From Halorussus aquaticus (GTDB lineage: Archaea; Halobacteriota; Halobacteria; Halobacteriales; Haladaptataceae): DNA of 64,000 nucleotides. The stretch is from positions 2,232,001 through 2,296,000 of the forward strand of contig NZ_CP100400.1 of the NCBI RefSeq assembly GCF_024218795.1, written 5' to 3'. The notes under the pieces were generated by a model. The model ran no database searches. It was not told the origin of the DNA and worked only from the letters and a program-made list of their open reading frames with translations. This document shows, one piece after another, positions 25,192 to 34,552 of the stretch. A program made the translations under genes and the position numbers. Each line of letters opens with the position of its first letter. The stretch's first letter is position 1.

Positions 25192-26682
25192 CTACGCCAC
25201 GAGCGCCGCCGCGGCGTCGGTGGCGTACTGCCAGACCGGACCGAATCCGGGGAGCAGCAGCACCGTCACGACCGCGGCCGCGGCCAGCGCGGCGTAGAGA
25301 CCGACGGGCTTGGACTCGATGTCGAACTCGCCCGAGGAGTCCTCAATCCACATCGCCTTCACGACCCGCGAGTAGTAGTACAGCGACAGCGCGCTGTTGA
25401 TGGCACCCACGGCGGCGAGCCACCAGAAGCCCGCGCCCACGGCGGCCGCGAACAGGAAGTACTTGCTCACGAAACCGCCGAACGGCGGGAGTCCCGCGAG
25501 GCTGAACATGAAGACGGTCATGGCCACGCAGGCGAACGGTGCCTGCGTGGCGAGACCGTTGTAGTCCTCGAACGTCCGGCCGACCGACCAGTACTCGGCG
25601 AGGGCGATGAACAGGAACGCGCCCGTGTTCATGAACCCGTAGACGAGCAGGTGGGCCATGCTCGCGCCGAGCACGAACTGGTCGTTGCCGCCCGACAGCG
25701 CCGCGAGACCGATGAGCGCGTAGCCCGCGTGCCCGATGGACGAGTACGCGAGCATCCGCTTGACCTCGTCTTGGGTCGCGGCCGCGAAGTTACCGAGCGT
25801 CATCGTCACGACCGCGAGAATCTGGGCCGCGAGGACCCAGTCCACGCCCGCGGTCGCGCCCATGACGAGTTCCTCGACCGGGAACGCGACCGTGAACACG
25901 CGGAACGCCACGGCGAACCCGGCGGCCTTCGACGCCGACGAGAGGAACGCCGAGACGGGCGCGGGTGCGCCTTCGTACGCCTCGGGCGCCCAGAAGTGGA
26001 ACGGGACCGACGCGGTCTTGTACGCGAACCCGCCCAGCATCATCAGGATGCCGATGCCGAGGACGCCGGTCAACTGCGTCTCGGCGACGCCGGTCGCGAT
26101 TTCCGGCAGCAGCAGCGTCCCGGTGACGCCGTAGACGAGGCTGACGCCGTAGACGAAGATGGCCGACGAGAGCGCGCCGATGAGGAAGTACTTCAGCCCG
26201 GCTTCGACGCTCCCGCGGTTCTTCTTCAGGATGGCGACCAGCGCGAACGACGGCAGGCTGGAGAGTTCGAGGCTGACGAACACCACCGCGAGGCTGTTCG
26301 CGGCGGCCATCAGCGTCATGCCCGTCGCCGCGAGGGTGACGAGCGCGTAGTACTCGGCCTGATACGAGTGGTCGCGCATGTAGTCGTAGCTGGCGACGCA
26401 GACCAGCGTGGTCACGCTGGCGAACACGAACGCGAAGAACAGGCTCATCGTGTCCACGACGAGCGAGTTCTGATAGAGCCGAATCGGCTCCGCGCCCGTC
26501 CCTGCGAACAGGTACCACGCCGAGAGACCGACCGCGACGAGCGACCCGAGGGTCGCCGTTCCGGCCAGCACGCCGCGGTTAGTCGAGTCCGAGAAGCTGT
26601 CGATGACCAACAGGAGCAGTCCCGTCAGTGCGAACGCGAGCGTCGGACCGAGCGCCATCCACGTCGGAAGTTGGAACGCCAT
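25192..26682 (-). CDS. nuoN: complex I subunit N (antiporter-like)
   Basis: This 496-residue subunit of the proton-pumping complex I has about 14 helices. It has the antiporter-family motifs ELSSLPSFALVAILKKNRGSVE (helix 5 Glu), KTASVPFHFWAPEAYEGAPA (helix 7 Lys region) and the conserved Lys/His stretch KRMLAYSSIGHAGYALIG. It is the last gene of the operon and starts directly after nuoM (stop at 26683 adjoining start at 26682). A T-tract follows the stop. Confidence 0.95.
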   Translation of the reverse strand: MAFQLPTWMALGPTLAFALTGLLLLVIDSFSDSTNRGVLAGTATLGSLVAVGLSAWYLFAGTGAEPIRLYQNSLVVDTMSLFFAFVFASVTTLVCVASYDYMRDHSYQAEYYALVTLAATGMTLMAAANSLAVVFVSLELSSLPSFALVAILKKNRGSVEAGLKYFLIGALSSAIFVYGVSLVYGVTGTLLLPEIATGVAETQLTGVLGIGILMMLGGFAYKTASVPFHFWAPEAYEGAPAPVSAFLSSASKAAGFAVAFRVFTVAFPVEELVMGATAGVDWVLAAQILAVVTMTLGNFAAATQDEVKRMLAYSSIGHAGYALIGLAALSGGNDQFVLGASMAHLLVYGFMNTGAFLFIALAEYWSVGRTFEDYNGLATQAPFACVAMTVFMFSLAGLPPFGGFVSKYFLFAAAVGAGFWWLAAVGAINSALSLYYYSRVVKAMWIEDSSGEFDIESKPVGLYAALAAAAVVTVLLLPGFGPVWQYATDAAAALVA

Positions 26683-28212
26683 CTATACACCACCTCCGGC
26701 CGCCGGAACCAGCGGATTCACTGCGTCCTGAATCATCGTGTAGAAGATACCCGGTTCGACGCCCAGCAGGATGACCAGCAGGATGAGGACCACGAGCGGG
26801 GCCACGTCGTGGAACGCGGCCGGACCGACCTCGTAGTCGGTCTCCAACTCGAACGTCCCGAACAGCGTGCGCTGCATGGCGAACAGCAGGTAGCCCGCGA
26901 CCACGACGATGCCGAACATCGCGGCGGCCGTGAACCACACCGAGCCAGCGAACGCGCCGAACGAGCCGAGGAAGATGAACAGCTCCGCGGCGAACCCGGC
27001 CATCAGCGGCAGGCCCATGTAGCCGAACGCGCCCGCGACGAACACCGCGACGGTGAACGGCATCTTGCTCGCCAGTCCGGACATGTCCGAGACCATCCGG
27101 GTGTGCGTCGTGTTGTAGATGACGCCGACCGACATGAACATCAGTCCCGAGATGAGACCGTGGGCGACCATCTGGAAGGTCGCGCCGCCCATGCCGTACA
27201 GCGTGTACGCCACGAGACCGAGGATGACGTACCCCATCGAAGAGACCGAGGAGTACGCCACGATGCGCTTGAGGTCCGACTGCGCCAGCGCCAGCATCGC
27301 GCCGTAGATGACGCTGATCACCGCGAACAGCGCGATGATGGGCGCGTTGTTCTGCGCGACCTCCGGCAGCATCGTGAAGTTGAACCGGAGCAGGGCGTAC
27401 GTACCCATCTTCAGCAGGACCCCGGCCAGCATGATGGAGACCGGCGTCGGGGCCTCGACGTGGGCGTCCGGCAGCCACGTGTGGAACGGGACGACCGGGA
27501 CCTTCACCGCGAACCCGGCGAACATGGCGACGAACGCCACCGTCTTCAGGGTACCCGCGCCGACCGGTCCCAGACTACCGAGTTCGCCCGCGCGCAGCGC
27601 CTGCGCGATGGCGGGCATGTCGAGGGTGGTCACCGAGTCACCGAGACCGAACACCAACGCGATGAACCCGATGAACATCACGAGCGAGGCGATGTTCGTG
27701 TAGACGAACATCTTGATGGCCGCGTACTTGCGGCGCGGACCGCCCCAGACGCCGATGAGGACGTACATCGGCACCAGCACCATCTCCCAGAAGACGAACC
27801 ACTGGAAGAAGTCGAGCGCCGAGAAGACGCCCAGCAGGCTGGCTTCGAGGAAGAGCATCAGGCCGTAGAACTGGCTCTGACGCTCGTCGATGGGGGTCCA
27901 CGACGCCAGCAGGGCCAGCGACGTGAGTACCGTGGTCAGCGCGACCAGCGGCATGCTGATACCGTCGAGACCGACGTGCCAGTTGAGCGCGTACGGTCCC
28001 GCAGTGACCCACGTGAAACTCTCTTCGAAGGCCAGTTCGCTACCCTCCAAGAGGGCGTTACCGCTGGCCTCGTACGTGCTGTACATCCAGAGGCTCCCGG
28101 CGAGCGGGAGCAGACTGAGCGCGAACGCGAGCTTCTCCGCCACCTTGTTCGGGGCGACGAACACCACGAGCGCGCTCAGCATCGTGACCGCGATAAGTGC
28201 TTCAATCCACAT
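26683..28212 (-). CDS. nuoM: complex I subunit M (antiporter-like)
   Basis: This 509-residue antiporter-like subunit carries FWEMVLVPMYVLIGVWGG (helix 5 Glu), KVPVVPFHTWLPDAHVEAPT (helix 7), and KRIVAYSSVSSMGYVILG (helix 8). These are the standard proton-channel residues of NuoM. It abuts nuoL upstream (start at 28212 next to the nuoL end at 28213) and nuoN downstream, so the three large pump subunits are translated in sequence. It lies in the membrane arm. Confidence 0.95.
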   Translation of the reverse strand: MWIEALIAVTMLSALVVFVAPNKVAEKLAFALSLLPLAGSLWMYSTYEASGNALLEGSELAFEESFTWVTAGPYALNWHVGLDGISMPLVALTTVLTSLALLASWTPIDERQSQFYGLMLFLEASLLGVFSALDFFQWFVFWEMVLVPMYVLIGVWGGPRRKYAAIKMFVYTNIASLVMFIGFIALVFGLGDSVTTLDMPAIAQALRAGELGSLGPVGAGTLKTVAFVAMFAGFAVKVPVVPFHTWLPDAHVEAPTPVSIMLAGVLLKMGTYALLRFNFTMLPEVAQNNAPIIALFAVISVIYGAMLALAQSDLKRIVAYSSVSSMGYVILGLVAYTLYGMGGATFQMVAHGLISGLMFMSVGVIYNTTHTRMVSDMSGLASKMPFTVAVFVAGAFGYMGLPLMAGFAAELFIFLGSFGAFAGSVWFTAAAMFGIVVVAGYLLFAMQRTLFGTFELETDYEVGPAAFHDVAPLVVLILLVILLGVEPGIFYTMIQDAVNPLVPAAGGGV

Positions 28213-30267
28213 TCAGAACCAACCTCCCACGAGACCGATAGCGACGAGCAGCACGACGAAACTCGCCGTCAGCAGGAAGGCGTAGTTCGACACCACGCCG
28301 GTCTGGATCCGCCTGATGCGACTCCCGCCGAACAGGCTCACGCTGGAGACGCCGTCGACCACGCCGTCGATGACGCCCTGGTCGAACTTGTCTGCGGCGC
28401 GGGCCAGCGGCAGGGTGAGACCCTCAGCGAGCCAGACCTGATACTCGTCTTGATAGTAGTTGTTGTACAGCACCGACTTCGCACCGCCGAGTTTGTCGGT
28501 GTGCTCCTCGGGCGAGGGGACGGCGTAGAGCTTCCACGCGAGTCCCGCGCCAGCCAGCGCGAGCGCCAGCGAGACGAGACCCGGAACGATGGGCGAGAGT
28601 TCCGCGTGATGGACGCCCGCCTCTTCGAGGATGTGCGTGTAGTTGTGGACCGACGTCGCTTCGAGCGGACCGCCGAGCCAGTTGTGCAGGTACTCGATGT
28701 GGAGTCCCGTCACCTCGGCGACCGGGGTCATGTTGACCAGACCGGCCACCGCCGCCAGTATGCCGAGGACGGCGAGCGGGAACTTGACGTTCCAGCGCAC
28801 GCCGTGAGGGTCGCGGGCGGTGTCCGAGCGGGGTTCGCCGTGGAAGGTCAGCGCGACCATCCGGAAGGTGTAGAACCCGGTGAAGAACACCGCGAGCAGC
28901 CCCATCGCGTAGGCGGCCAGCAGGATGGGGTTCTCCATCCCGCGGGCGAGCGCCTCGAACAGAATCTCGTCTTTCGACCAGAAGCCCGCGAACGGGACGA
29001 TGCCCGCGAGCGCGAGCGACCCCGAGAGGAACGTGTAGTAGGTCACGGGCATCCGGTCCTTGAGGCCGCCCATGTCCCACATGTCCTCGTTGTGGTGCAT
29101 CGCGATGATGACCGACCCGGCGCCGAGGAACAGCAGCGCCTTGAAGAACGCGTGGGTCATCAGGTGGAAGGTCGCTGCGACGTAGCCGCCAGCGCCCAGT
29201 CCGAGCATCATGTAGCCGTACTGGGAGATGGTCGAGTACGCCAGCACCTGCTTTATCTCCTTCTTGACGACGCCCATCGTCGCCGCGAACAGGGCCGTGA
29301 AGCCACCGACGAACGCGATGAGCGCCAACACCTGCGGCAGGAGGGCGTAGAACCCGTAGATGCGCGCGACGAGGTAGACGCCCGCCGCGACCATCGTCGC
29401 CGCGTGAATCAGCGCGGAGACCGGGGTCGGACCCTCCATCGCGTCGGGCAGCCACGTGTGCAGCGGGAACTGCGCGGACTTGCCGACGACGCCGCCGAGG
29501 ATGAGCAGGCCCAGAACCGCGAACCAGGCCTGCGGGTCGAGACCGAGATACGTCGTTATCCCGGCGGTTTCGCCCTCGAGGATGGCCAGTTCGGCCATGT
29601 GGGGGAACGACTGGAGCGCGTGCTCGCCGCCCTCACCGCCAGCCACGAACATCGACGTGCCGAAGGTGGCGAAGACGCCGACGAGGCCGACGAGGAAGAA
29701 GTAGTCACCGAATCGGGTGACGAGGAACGCCTTCTTCGCCGCGCTCGGCGGCGCGTCGTCGCGGAACCAGAAGCCGATGAGGAGCCACGAACAGAGGCCC
29801 ACCAGCTCGAAGAACATAAACGCCATCAGGAGGTTGTCCGCGAACACGAACGAGAGCATGCTCGCGGTGAACAGGCCGAGTCCGGCGTAGTACCGGGGCA
29901 GCCCCGTCTCTCCCTCGTCGTTCATGTAGCCGAGGCTGAAGACGTGGACGAGGAACGCCACCAGCGAGACGATGATGAGCATCATCGACGACAGCGGGTC
30001 GACGAGGACGCCCAGATGGAGGTCGAACGTCGCTTCGCCAGCGCCCGCGACCCACGTGATGTACTCGTGGTAGGTCTCGCCGCCCGACACCGTGAGGAAG
30101 ACCCACAGCGACAGGAGCAGCGAGCCACCCGTGGCGAGGATGCCGGGAATCGCGCCGCCCTTGGGGAGCAGTCGCGGGGCGAACGCGCCGACGAACAACG
30201 CGATCAGGAACGATACGAACGGCAGGGCCGCGATGGCCGGAGTCAGTTCGAATGGGAGTGCTGCCAT
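28213..30267 (-). CDS. nuoL: complex I subunit L (antiporter-like)
   Basis: This 684-residue distal pump subunit has the NuoL hallmarks FFELVGLCSWLLIGFW, KSAQFPLHTWLPDAMEGPTP and KQVLAYSTISQYGYMMLG. It also has a long C-terminal extension (about residues 510-684) corresponding to the lateral helix and terminal anchor. It is the longest gene of the operon, lies 4 nt after nuoK, and directly abuts nuoM. The antisense strand is also open over much of this region because of GC-rich codon use, but that frame is not a gene. Confidence 0.95.
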   Translation of the reverse strand: MAALPFELTPAIAALPFVSFLIALFVGAFAPRLLPKGGAIPGILATGGSLLLSLWVFLTVSGGETYHEYITWVAGAGEATFDLHLGVLVDPLSSMMLIIVSLVAFLVHVFSLGYMNDEGETGLPRYYAGLGLFTASMLSFVFADNLLMAFMFFELVGLCSWLLIGFWFRDDAPPSAAKKAFLVTRFGDYFFLVGLVGVFATFGTSMFVAGGEGGEHALQSFPHMAELAILEGETAGITTYLGLDPQAWFAVLGLLILGGVVGKSAQFPLHTWLPDAMEGPTPVSALIHAATMVAAGVYLVARIYGFYALLPQVLALIAFVGGFTALFAATMGVVKKEIKQVLAYSTISQYGYMMLGLGAGGYVAATFHLMTHAFFKALLFLGAGSVIIAMHHNEDMWDMGGLKDRMPVTYYTFLSGSLALAGIVPFAGFWSKDEILFEALARGMENPILLAAYAMGLLAVFFTGFYTFRMVALTFHGEPRSDTARDPHGVRWNVKFPLAVLGILAAVAGLVNMTPVAEVTGLHIEYLHNWLGGPLEATSVHNYTHILEEAGVHHAELSPIVPGLVSLALALAGAGLAWKLYAVPSPEEHTDKLGGAKSVLYNNYYQDEYQVWLAEGLTLPLARAADKFDQGVIDGVVDGVSSVSLFGGSRIRRIQTGVVSNYAFLLTASFVVLLVAIGLVGGWF

Positions 30268-30271
30268 CGTT

Positions 30272-30577
30272 TCACCACCTCATCGTTGCCGCTTCAGTTA
30301 CGTCCACGTCTGCGAAGTTGCGATACAGGACGAGGATGATGCCGAGACCGACCGCGACTTCGGCGGCCGCCAGCGCCAGCGTGAACAGGCTGAACGTCTG
30401 GCCCGTCAGGTTACCGTGGAACCGCGAGAACGCGACGAGGTTGATGTTCGCCGCGTTCAGCAGTAGCTCCACGCTCATCAGGAACAGCAGCGCGTTCCGA
30501 CGGGTCAGGATGCCGAAGATACCGATCGCGAAGATAGCGGCCGAGAGCAGGAGGTAGTACTGTATCGGAACCATCAC
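30272..30577 (-). CDS. nuoK: complex I subunit K
   Basis: This 101-residue membrane subunit has three helices. The conserved membrane glutamates of NuoK are present, in LLFLMSVELLLNAANINLVAF and in the following helix ALAAAEVAVGLGIILVLYRN. The start overlaps the end of the second nuoJ gene by 4 nt. The length is normal for the family. It contributes to the proton path next to NuoA, NuoJ and NuoH. Confidence 0.95.
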   Translation of the reverse strand: MMVPIQYYLLLSAAIFAIGIFGILTRRNALLFLMSVELLLNAANINLVAFSRFHGNLTGQTFSLFTLALAAAEVAVGLGIILVLYRNFADVDVTEAATMRW

Positions 30578-31005
30578 TGCTCACCTCCGTCCGCTTTGCC
30601 CCCGTCCGGGACGACCTCCTGCGGCGAGGACTCTTGCTCGACCGCGTCCGAGCGGAGCGCCGTCGTTATCTCGCCGCTCTCCTCGCGTCGTGCCAGCATG
30701 ACCGCGCCGACGAGCGCCGCGACCAGCACGAGGTCGATGATCTCGAACGGAATCAGGAATCCCTCGCTCGGGATCGCGTTCTCCGCCGGGATGTTGAACA
30801 TCGCGTACCCGATGCTGGCGGTAATCGACGCGCCGTCGGGGAAGCCAGCGGCCTCGCCGAACTCGGCACCGACGAAGACCCACGCCAGCACCCCGAACAG
30901 CGCCAGCGCGGCCACGCCGGGCCACTTCCGACCTCTGTCGTCGATGCCGACCTCGGGTTCGGTACTCACTTCGCGCCGGTCCCTGTCGTCGTCGTAGTCG
31001 CTCAT
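30574..31005 (-). CDS. nuoJ2: complex I subunit J, C-terminal half (nuoJ2)
   Basis: The 143-residue protein has an acidic cytoplasmic N-terminus (MSDYDDDRDRREVSTEPEVG), one central helix and a C-terminal helix (FEIIDLVLVAALVGAVMLAR) that corresponds to the last helix of bacterial NuoJ. A charged tail follows. In haloarchaea NuoJ is split into two genes, and this is the second. It overlaps nuoJ1 upstream and nuoK downstream by 4 nt each, so all are translationally coupled. I chose the ATG at 31005 over a much longer open frame for that reason. Confidence 0.85.
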   Translation of the reverse strand: MSDYDDDRDRREVSTEPEVGIDDRGRKWPGVAALALFGVLAWVFVGAEFGEAAGFPDGASITASIGYAMFNIPAENAIPSEGFLIPFEIIDLVLVAALVGAVMLARREESGEITTALRSDAVEQESSPQEVVPDGGKADGGEQ

Positions 31006-31268
31006 ACGTTCGATACCTCCTCTGTCTTTGCCTGGCGCGTCAGCATCACGGCGAACGTGATGAGGACGAGTACCCCGCCCACGTAGACGAGGACCTGCAT
31101 CGCTGCGAGGAACTCCGCCTGCAGCATCACGTAGTGGATCGCGACGGAGAGTAACGCGACACCCAGCAGTAACGCCGAGTGCCAAACGTCCCGCACCAGG
31201 ACGACGCCCAGACTGCTCGCTATCGTGACGAGAGCGAACAGCCCGAACGTGAGTGTCTCGTATGCCAT
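31002..31268 (-). CDS. nuoJ1: complex I subunit J, N-terminal half (nuoJ1)
   Basis: This 88-residue membrane protein begins MAYETLTFGLFALVTI and has three helices. The third is the NuoJ key helix with its conserved tyrosine and glycine (MQVLVYVGGVLVLITFAVML), which forms the pi-bulge in complex I. I used the ATG at 31268; an in-frame ATG nine bases upstream is also possible. It is followed by nuoJ2 with a 4-nt overlap. Confidence 0.9.
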   Translation of the reverse strand: MAYETLTFGLFALVTIASSLGVVLVRDVWHSALLLGVALLSVAIHYVMLQAEFLAAMQVLVYVGGVLVLITFAVMLTRQAKTEEVSNV

Positions 31269-31320
31269 TTCAGTCACCTTGAAGTTCTCGTAATCGGCCT
31301 TTTAACGTTTCGAGACGGAC

Positions 31321-31782
31321 TTACTGGTAGTCCACCTCACCCTCGCCTTCGCCGATCCACGCACCACGGTCGGGTTCGCGGGATTCGAGGGGGTCGATGT
31401 CCTTGTACCACGGGACGTTCTTCAACTGTTCTTTGTTGTACACGAGGTCGTCTTTGGTGTCGCCCGTGAACTCGAAGTTCTCGGTCAGCAGGATGGCGTC
31501 CACCGGGCAGACCTCCTCACACAACCGACAGTAGACGCACTGTCCGATGTGGAGGTTGTACTCCTCGCCGTTGCGCTGGTCGTCCTGAACGATCTGAATC
31601 GTGTCGTTCGGACAGACGTTCTCGCACTGGCGACACCAGATGCAACGCTCCTGACTGAACTTGTGGACCCCGCGGAATCGGGGGCTTACTTCGGGAGCCA
31701 CGTCCGGGTACTCGACCGTGAACGTGGACCCGTCCAGTGCGTGCTTCAGCGTCGTCGCCATTGATTTGAGGACTCCGATCAT
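31321..31782 (-). CDS. nuoI: complex I subunit I (two [4Fe-4S] clusters)
   Basis: This 153-residue ferredoxin-like subunit carries two clusters: C47, C50, C53 (with C57) and C82, C85, C88 (with C92), both in CxxCxxCxxxCP arrangement. It passes electrons towards NuoB on the cytoplasmic side. In this operon without nuoEFG it would be the most likely entry point for electrons from an unknown donor. Its start overlaps the nuoH stop by 1 nt. An ATG seven codons in is an alternative. Confidence 0.95.
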   Translation of the reverse strand: MIGVLKSMATTLKHALDGSTFTVEYPDVAPEVSPRFRGVHKFSQERCIWCRQCENVCPNDTIQIVQDDQRNGEEYNLHIGQCVYCRLCEEVCPVDAILLTENFEFTGDTKDDLVYNKEQLKNVPWYKDIDPLESREPDRGAWIGEGEGEVDYQ

Positions 31783-32882
31783 TAGAGCATCACCCCAACG
31801 ATGATGGCCGTCAGGACGAGGTTAGCGAAACTCAACACGAGCATGCCCTTCCAGCCGACTTCGATGAGTTGGTCGATGCGGAGACGCGGGACTGCCGACC
31901 GCGCCCACTGCGTGAACAGGAAGACGGCCCATATCTTGACCACGAACCAGACGAAGTTCAGCGACTCCGGCAGGAACGGGCCGCTCGGACCGCCGAGGAA
32001 GAGGGTCGCGATGATTGCGCCTCCGAGGAAGATGTGGAGGAACTCGCCGAGGTAGAACAGCACGAAGTACACCGACGAGTACTCCGTCTGGTACCCGGCG
32101 ACGATTTCGGTCGGGGCTTCCGGGATGTCGAACGGGTTCCGACCGACCTCCGCGAGGTTCGCGACCACGAACAGCACGAACGCGAACGGGTTCACGAACG
32201 CGAACCACGACGGAATCGTGATGCCCGCGAGCGTGAACAGCGGTTCCTGCTGTGCCGCGACGATCTGGCTCATCTGGAGCGAGTCGGTGAACAGCACGAC
32301 CGACGCCGCGGTCACGACCAGCGGAATCTCGTAGGCGATGTTCTGCGCGATGGCGCGCAGACCGCCCATCAGCGAGTACTTGTTGTTCGAGGCGTACCCG
32401 GCCATCGCCAGCGCGAGCGTGGCGATGGAGGCCACCGCGAACACGTAGGCCATCCCGATTTCGGGGTCGGCGAGGTGGAGATTGACGCCGAAGATGTGGC
32501 CCATCGGGATGACCGCGAAGCCGAGCAGTGCCGACCCCGCCATCACGATGGGCGCGAGGTCGAAGGCCGGACGGTCGACCCCGTCCGGGATGATGAGTTC
32601 CTTGCTCAGCAGGCGGACCGCGTCGGCCACGATGATGAGCAGACCGGCGGGACCGACCCGGTTGACCGCGATGCGGTCGGTGAACGCCGCCGTGATCTTC
32701 CGCTTGGCCCACGGACCGGCGACGCCCGTCATCGCCAGCATGATGTTGCCGATGACGAACGCCGCGAGGAACGCCGCGACGGCCTCCTGCCACGGAGCCA
32801 TGTTCGCGCCGAACAGGAACTTGCCGATGGTCTCGGGGAGCAGCGGTTCCGCCTGTCCCTGGAGGGGGACCAGCGCCGTCAT
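31782..32882 (-). CDS. nuoH: complex I subunit H
   Basis: This 366-residue membrane subunit forms the quinone chamber with NuoB and NuoD. Family motifs are AVNRVGPAGLLIIVADAVRLLSKE, PEIGMAYVFAVASIATLALAMAGYASNNKYSLMGG, the acidic loop NPFDIPEAPTEIVAGYQTEYS, and a C-terminal RLRIDQLIEVGWK segment. The ATG at 32882 overlaps the nuoCD stop (ATGA), so I rejected a longer upstream start. It has about eight to nine helices. Confidence 0.95.
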   Translation of the reverse strand: MTALVPLQGQAEPLLPETIGKFLFGANMAPWQEAVAAFLAAFVIGNIMLAMTGVAGPWAKRKITAAFTDRIAVNRVGPAGLLIIVADAVRLLSKELIIPDGVDRPAFDLAPIVMAGSALLGFAVIPMGHIFGVNLHLADPEIGMAYVFAVASIATLALAMAGYASNNKYSLMGGLRAIAQNIAYEIPLVVTAASVVLFTDSLQMSQIVAAQQEPLFTLAGITIPSWFAFVNPFAFVLFVVANLAEVGRNPFDIPEAPTEIVAGYQTEYSSVYFVLFYLGEFLHIFLGGAIIATLFLGGPSGPFLPESLNFVWFVVKIWAVFLFTQWARSAVPRLRIDQLIEVGWKGMLVLSFANLVLTAIIVGVML

Positions 32883-34552
32883 CAGCGGTCCACCTCCCCG
32901 AGAATCACGTCGAGGCTGCCCAGTGCGGCCACGAGGTCGGGGACGTACTCGCCCTCGGCCATCGCCTCCAGTGAGTGGAGGTTGTTGAAGCACGGACTCC
33001 GAATCTTGAACCGGCCGGGCTTGTCGGTGCCGTCCGACCGGATGTAGATCCCGAGTTCGCCCTTCGCGCCCTCGACCGCCCGGTAGACTTCGGTGTCGGG
33101 GTCGGGCTTGAGGGTCCGCGGGACGTTGCTCTGGATGTTGCGCTCGTCCTCGGGCCAGTCTTCGAGCAGGTCGATACACTGGCTGATAATCTTGGCCGAC
33201 TCCTCGACCTCGCGCATCCGGACGAGCAGTCGAGCGAAGTTGTCACACCCGTCCTCGGTCACGACGTCCCAGTCGAGTTCGTCGTAGTAGCCGTAGGGGT
33301 CGTCGCGACGCAGGTCGTAGTCGATACCCGACGCGCGAGCGACCGGTCCCGTACAGCCGTACTGCTTGGCCGTCTCGGGTTCGAGGACGCCGGTGTCGAT
33401 GGTGCGCTTCTGGAATATCTCGTTGCTCGTGATGAGGTCGTGGTACTCCTCGAGCGTCTCGGGCAGGTCGTCGATGAAGTCACGGACCTTCCCGAAGAAC
33501 TCCTCGCGGGGTTCGGGCAGGTCCCAGACGACCCCGCCGAGGCGGAAGTAGTTGAACATCATGCGCTGACCCGTCAGGTCCTCCAGCAGGTTCTGGACCT
33601 TCTCGCGGTCGCGCATGGCGTACATGAAGATGGCCGTGAAGTCGCCGTAGATGTCCAGACAGAACGTCCCGAGCGCCAGCATGTGCGCCGCGATGCGACA
33701 GAGTTCGGCGCTCATCGTCCGGATAATCTGGGCGTACTCGGGCACCTCGATGTCGTTCAGGTCCTCCGCCACGCGGGCGTAGGCCCACTCGTTGAGCAGG
33801 CCCGCCGACGAGTAGTCCCACCGGTCGGGGTACGGCATGATCTGGTGGCGGTAAGTGCCCTGCTGGCACATCTGCTCCTCGCAGCGGTGGAGGTAGCCGA
33901 TGTCGGGTTCCACGTCCGCGACCTGCTCGCCGTCCAGCACCGTCTTGACGTGGAGTACGCCGTGTGTCGCCGGGTGGTGCGGACCGATGTTGAGGAACAT
34001 CGTGTCCGACTCGCTGTCCTCCTGACTCTCGGCGAGCGGATTGACGTGTTCGTCCAGCGTGACGAGTTGGGGCTTATCTTGGTCGTAGTCCGAACTCAGC
34101 GGGTGGCCCTGCCACGTCTCGGGCAGCAGGATGCGCCGCAGGTCCGGGTGGTTCTCGTAGTCGATGCCCACGAGGTCGTAGGCCTCACGTTCGTGCCACT
34201 CCGCCGTCTTGTACACCGACGCCGCCGACTCGCTGGTCGGGTTCTCCGAGTCGGTCGGCACGACCACGCTGACCTCTTGGGTTCGGTCGTCGTACTTGGT
34301 CAGGTGGTAGATGCTCTCGTAGCGGTCCTCGTAGTCCTGCGCCGTGAGCATCGAGAGGTGGTCGAACCCGGCCTCGTCGCGGAGGAGTTCGAGCGACTCC
34401 TCGACTTCGTCGGGTCGAACGACGAACCCCTCTGCGTTGAGGTGAGTCTCGCGTCGAATCACGCGGTCGCCTAGCAGGTCCTCGATGGCGTCGTAATCGA
34501 CGCCCTCGACCTGCGGAAGGTCTCCCTCGGGCGCTTTCTCTTGGGAACTCAT
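32882..34552 (-). CDS. nuoCD: complex I subunits C and D, fused
   Basis: This is a 556-residue fusion of the 30-kDa (NuoC, about residues 25-165) and 49-kDa (NuoD, from about 180) subunits. The C part has the motif WHEREAYDLVGIDYENHPDLRRILLPE. The D part begins with FLNIGPHHPATHGVLH, carries the quinone-site His and Tyr region, and ends with GSLDVILGEVDR, the archaeal and bacterial NuoD C-terminus. Fusion of C and D is also known in enterobacteria. The start overlaps nuoB by 4 nt. The subunit forms the quinone-reduction site on the cytoplasmic arm. Confidence 0.95.
   Translation of the reverse strand: MSSQEKAPEGDLPQVEGVDYDAIEDLLGDRVIRRETHLNAEGFVVRPDEVEESLELLRDEAGFDHLSMLTAQDYEDRYESIYHLTKYDDRTQEVSVVVPTDSENPTSESAASVYKTAEWHEREAYDLVGIDYENHPDLRRILLPETWQGHPLSSDYDQDKPQLVTLDEHVNPLAESQEDSESDTMFLNIGPHHPATHGVLHVKTVLDGEQVADVEPDIGYLHRCEEQMCQQGTYRHQIMPYPDRWDYSSAGLLNEWAYARVAEDLNDIEVPEYAQIIRTMSAELCRIAAHMLALGTFCLDIYGDFTAIFMYAMRDREKVQNLLEDLTGQRMMFNYFRLGGVVWDLPEPREEFFGKVRDFIDDLPETLEEYHDLITSNEIFQKRTIDTGVLEPETAKQYGCTGPVARASGIDYDLRRDDPYGYYDELDWDVVTEDGCDNFARLLVRMREVEESAKIISQCIDLLEDWPEDERNIQSNVPRTLKPDPDTEVYRAVEGAKGELGIYIRSDGTDKPGRFKIRSPCFNNLHSLEAMAEGEYVPDLVAALGSLDVILGEVDR

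Noticed and set aside
25651-30339. Very long open frame (1562 codons) on the plus strand opposite nuoL/M/N
   Set aside because: It mirrors strong nuo genes; GC-rich third positions keep the antisense frame open. Its protein is almost only Arg, Glu, His and Asp, with no domain.
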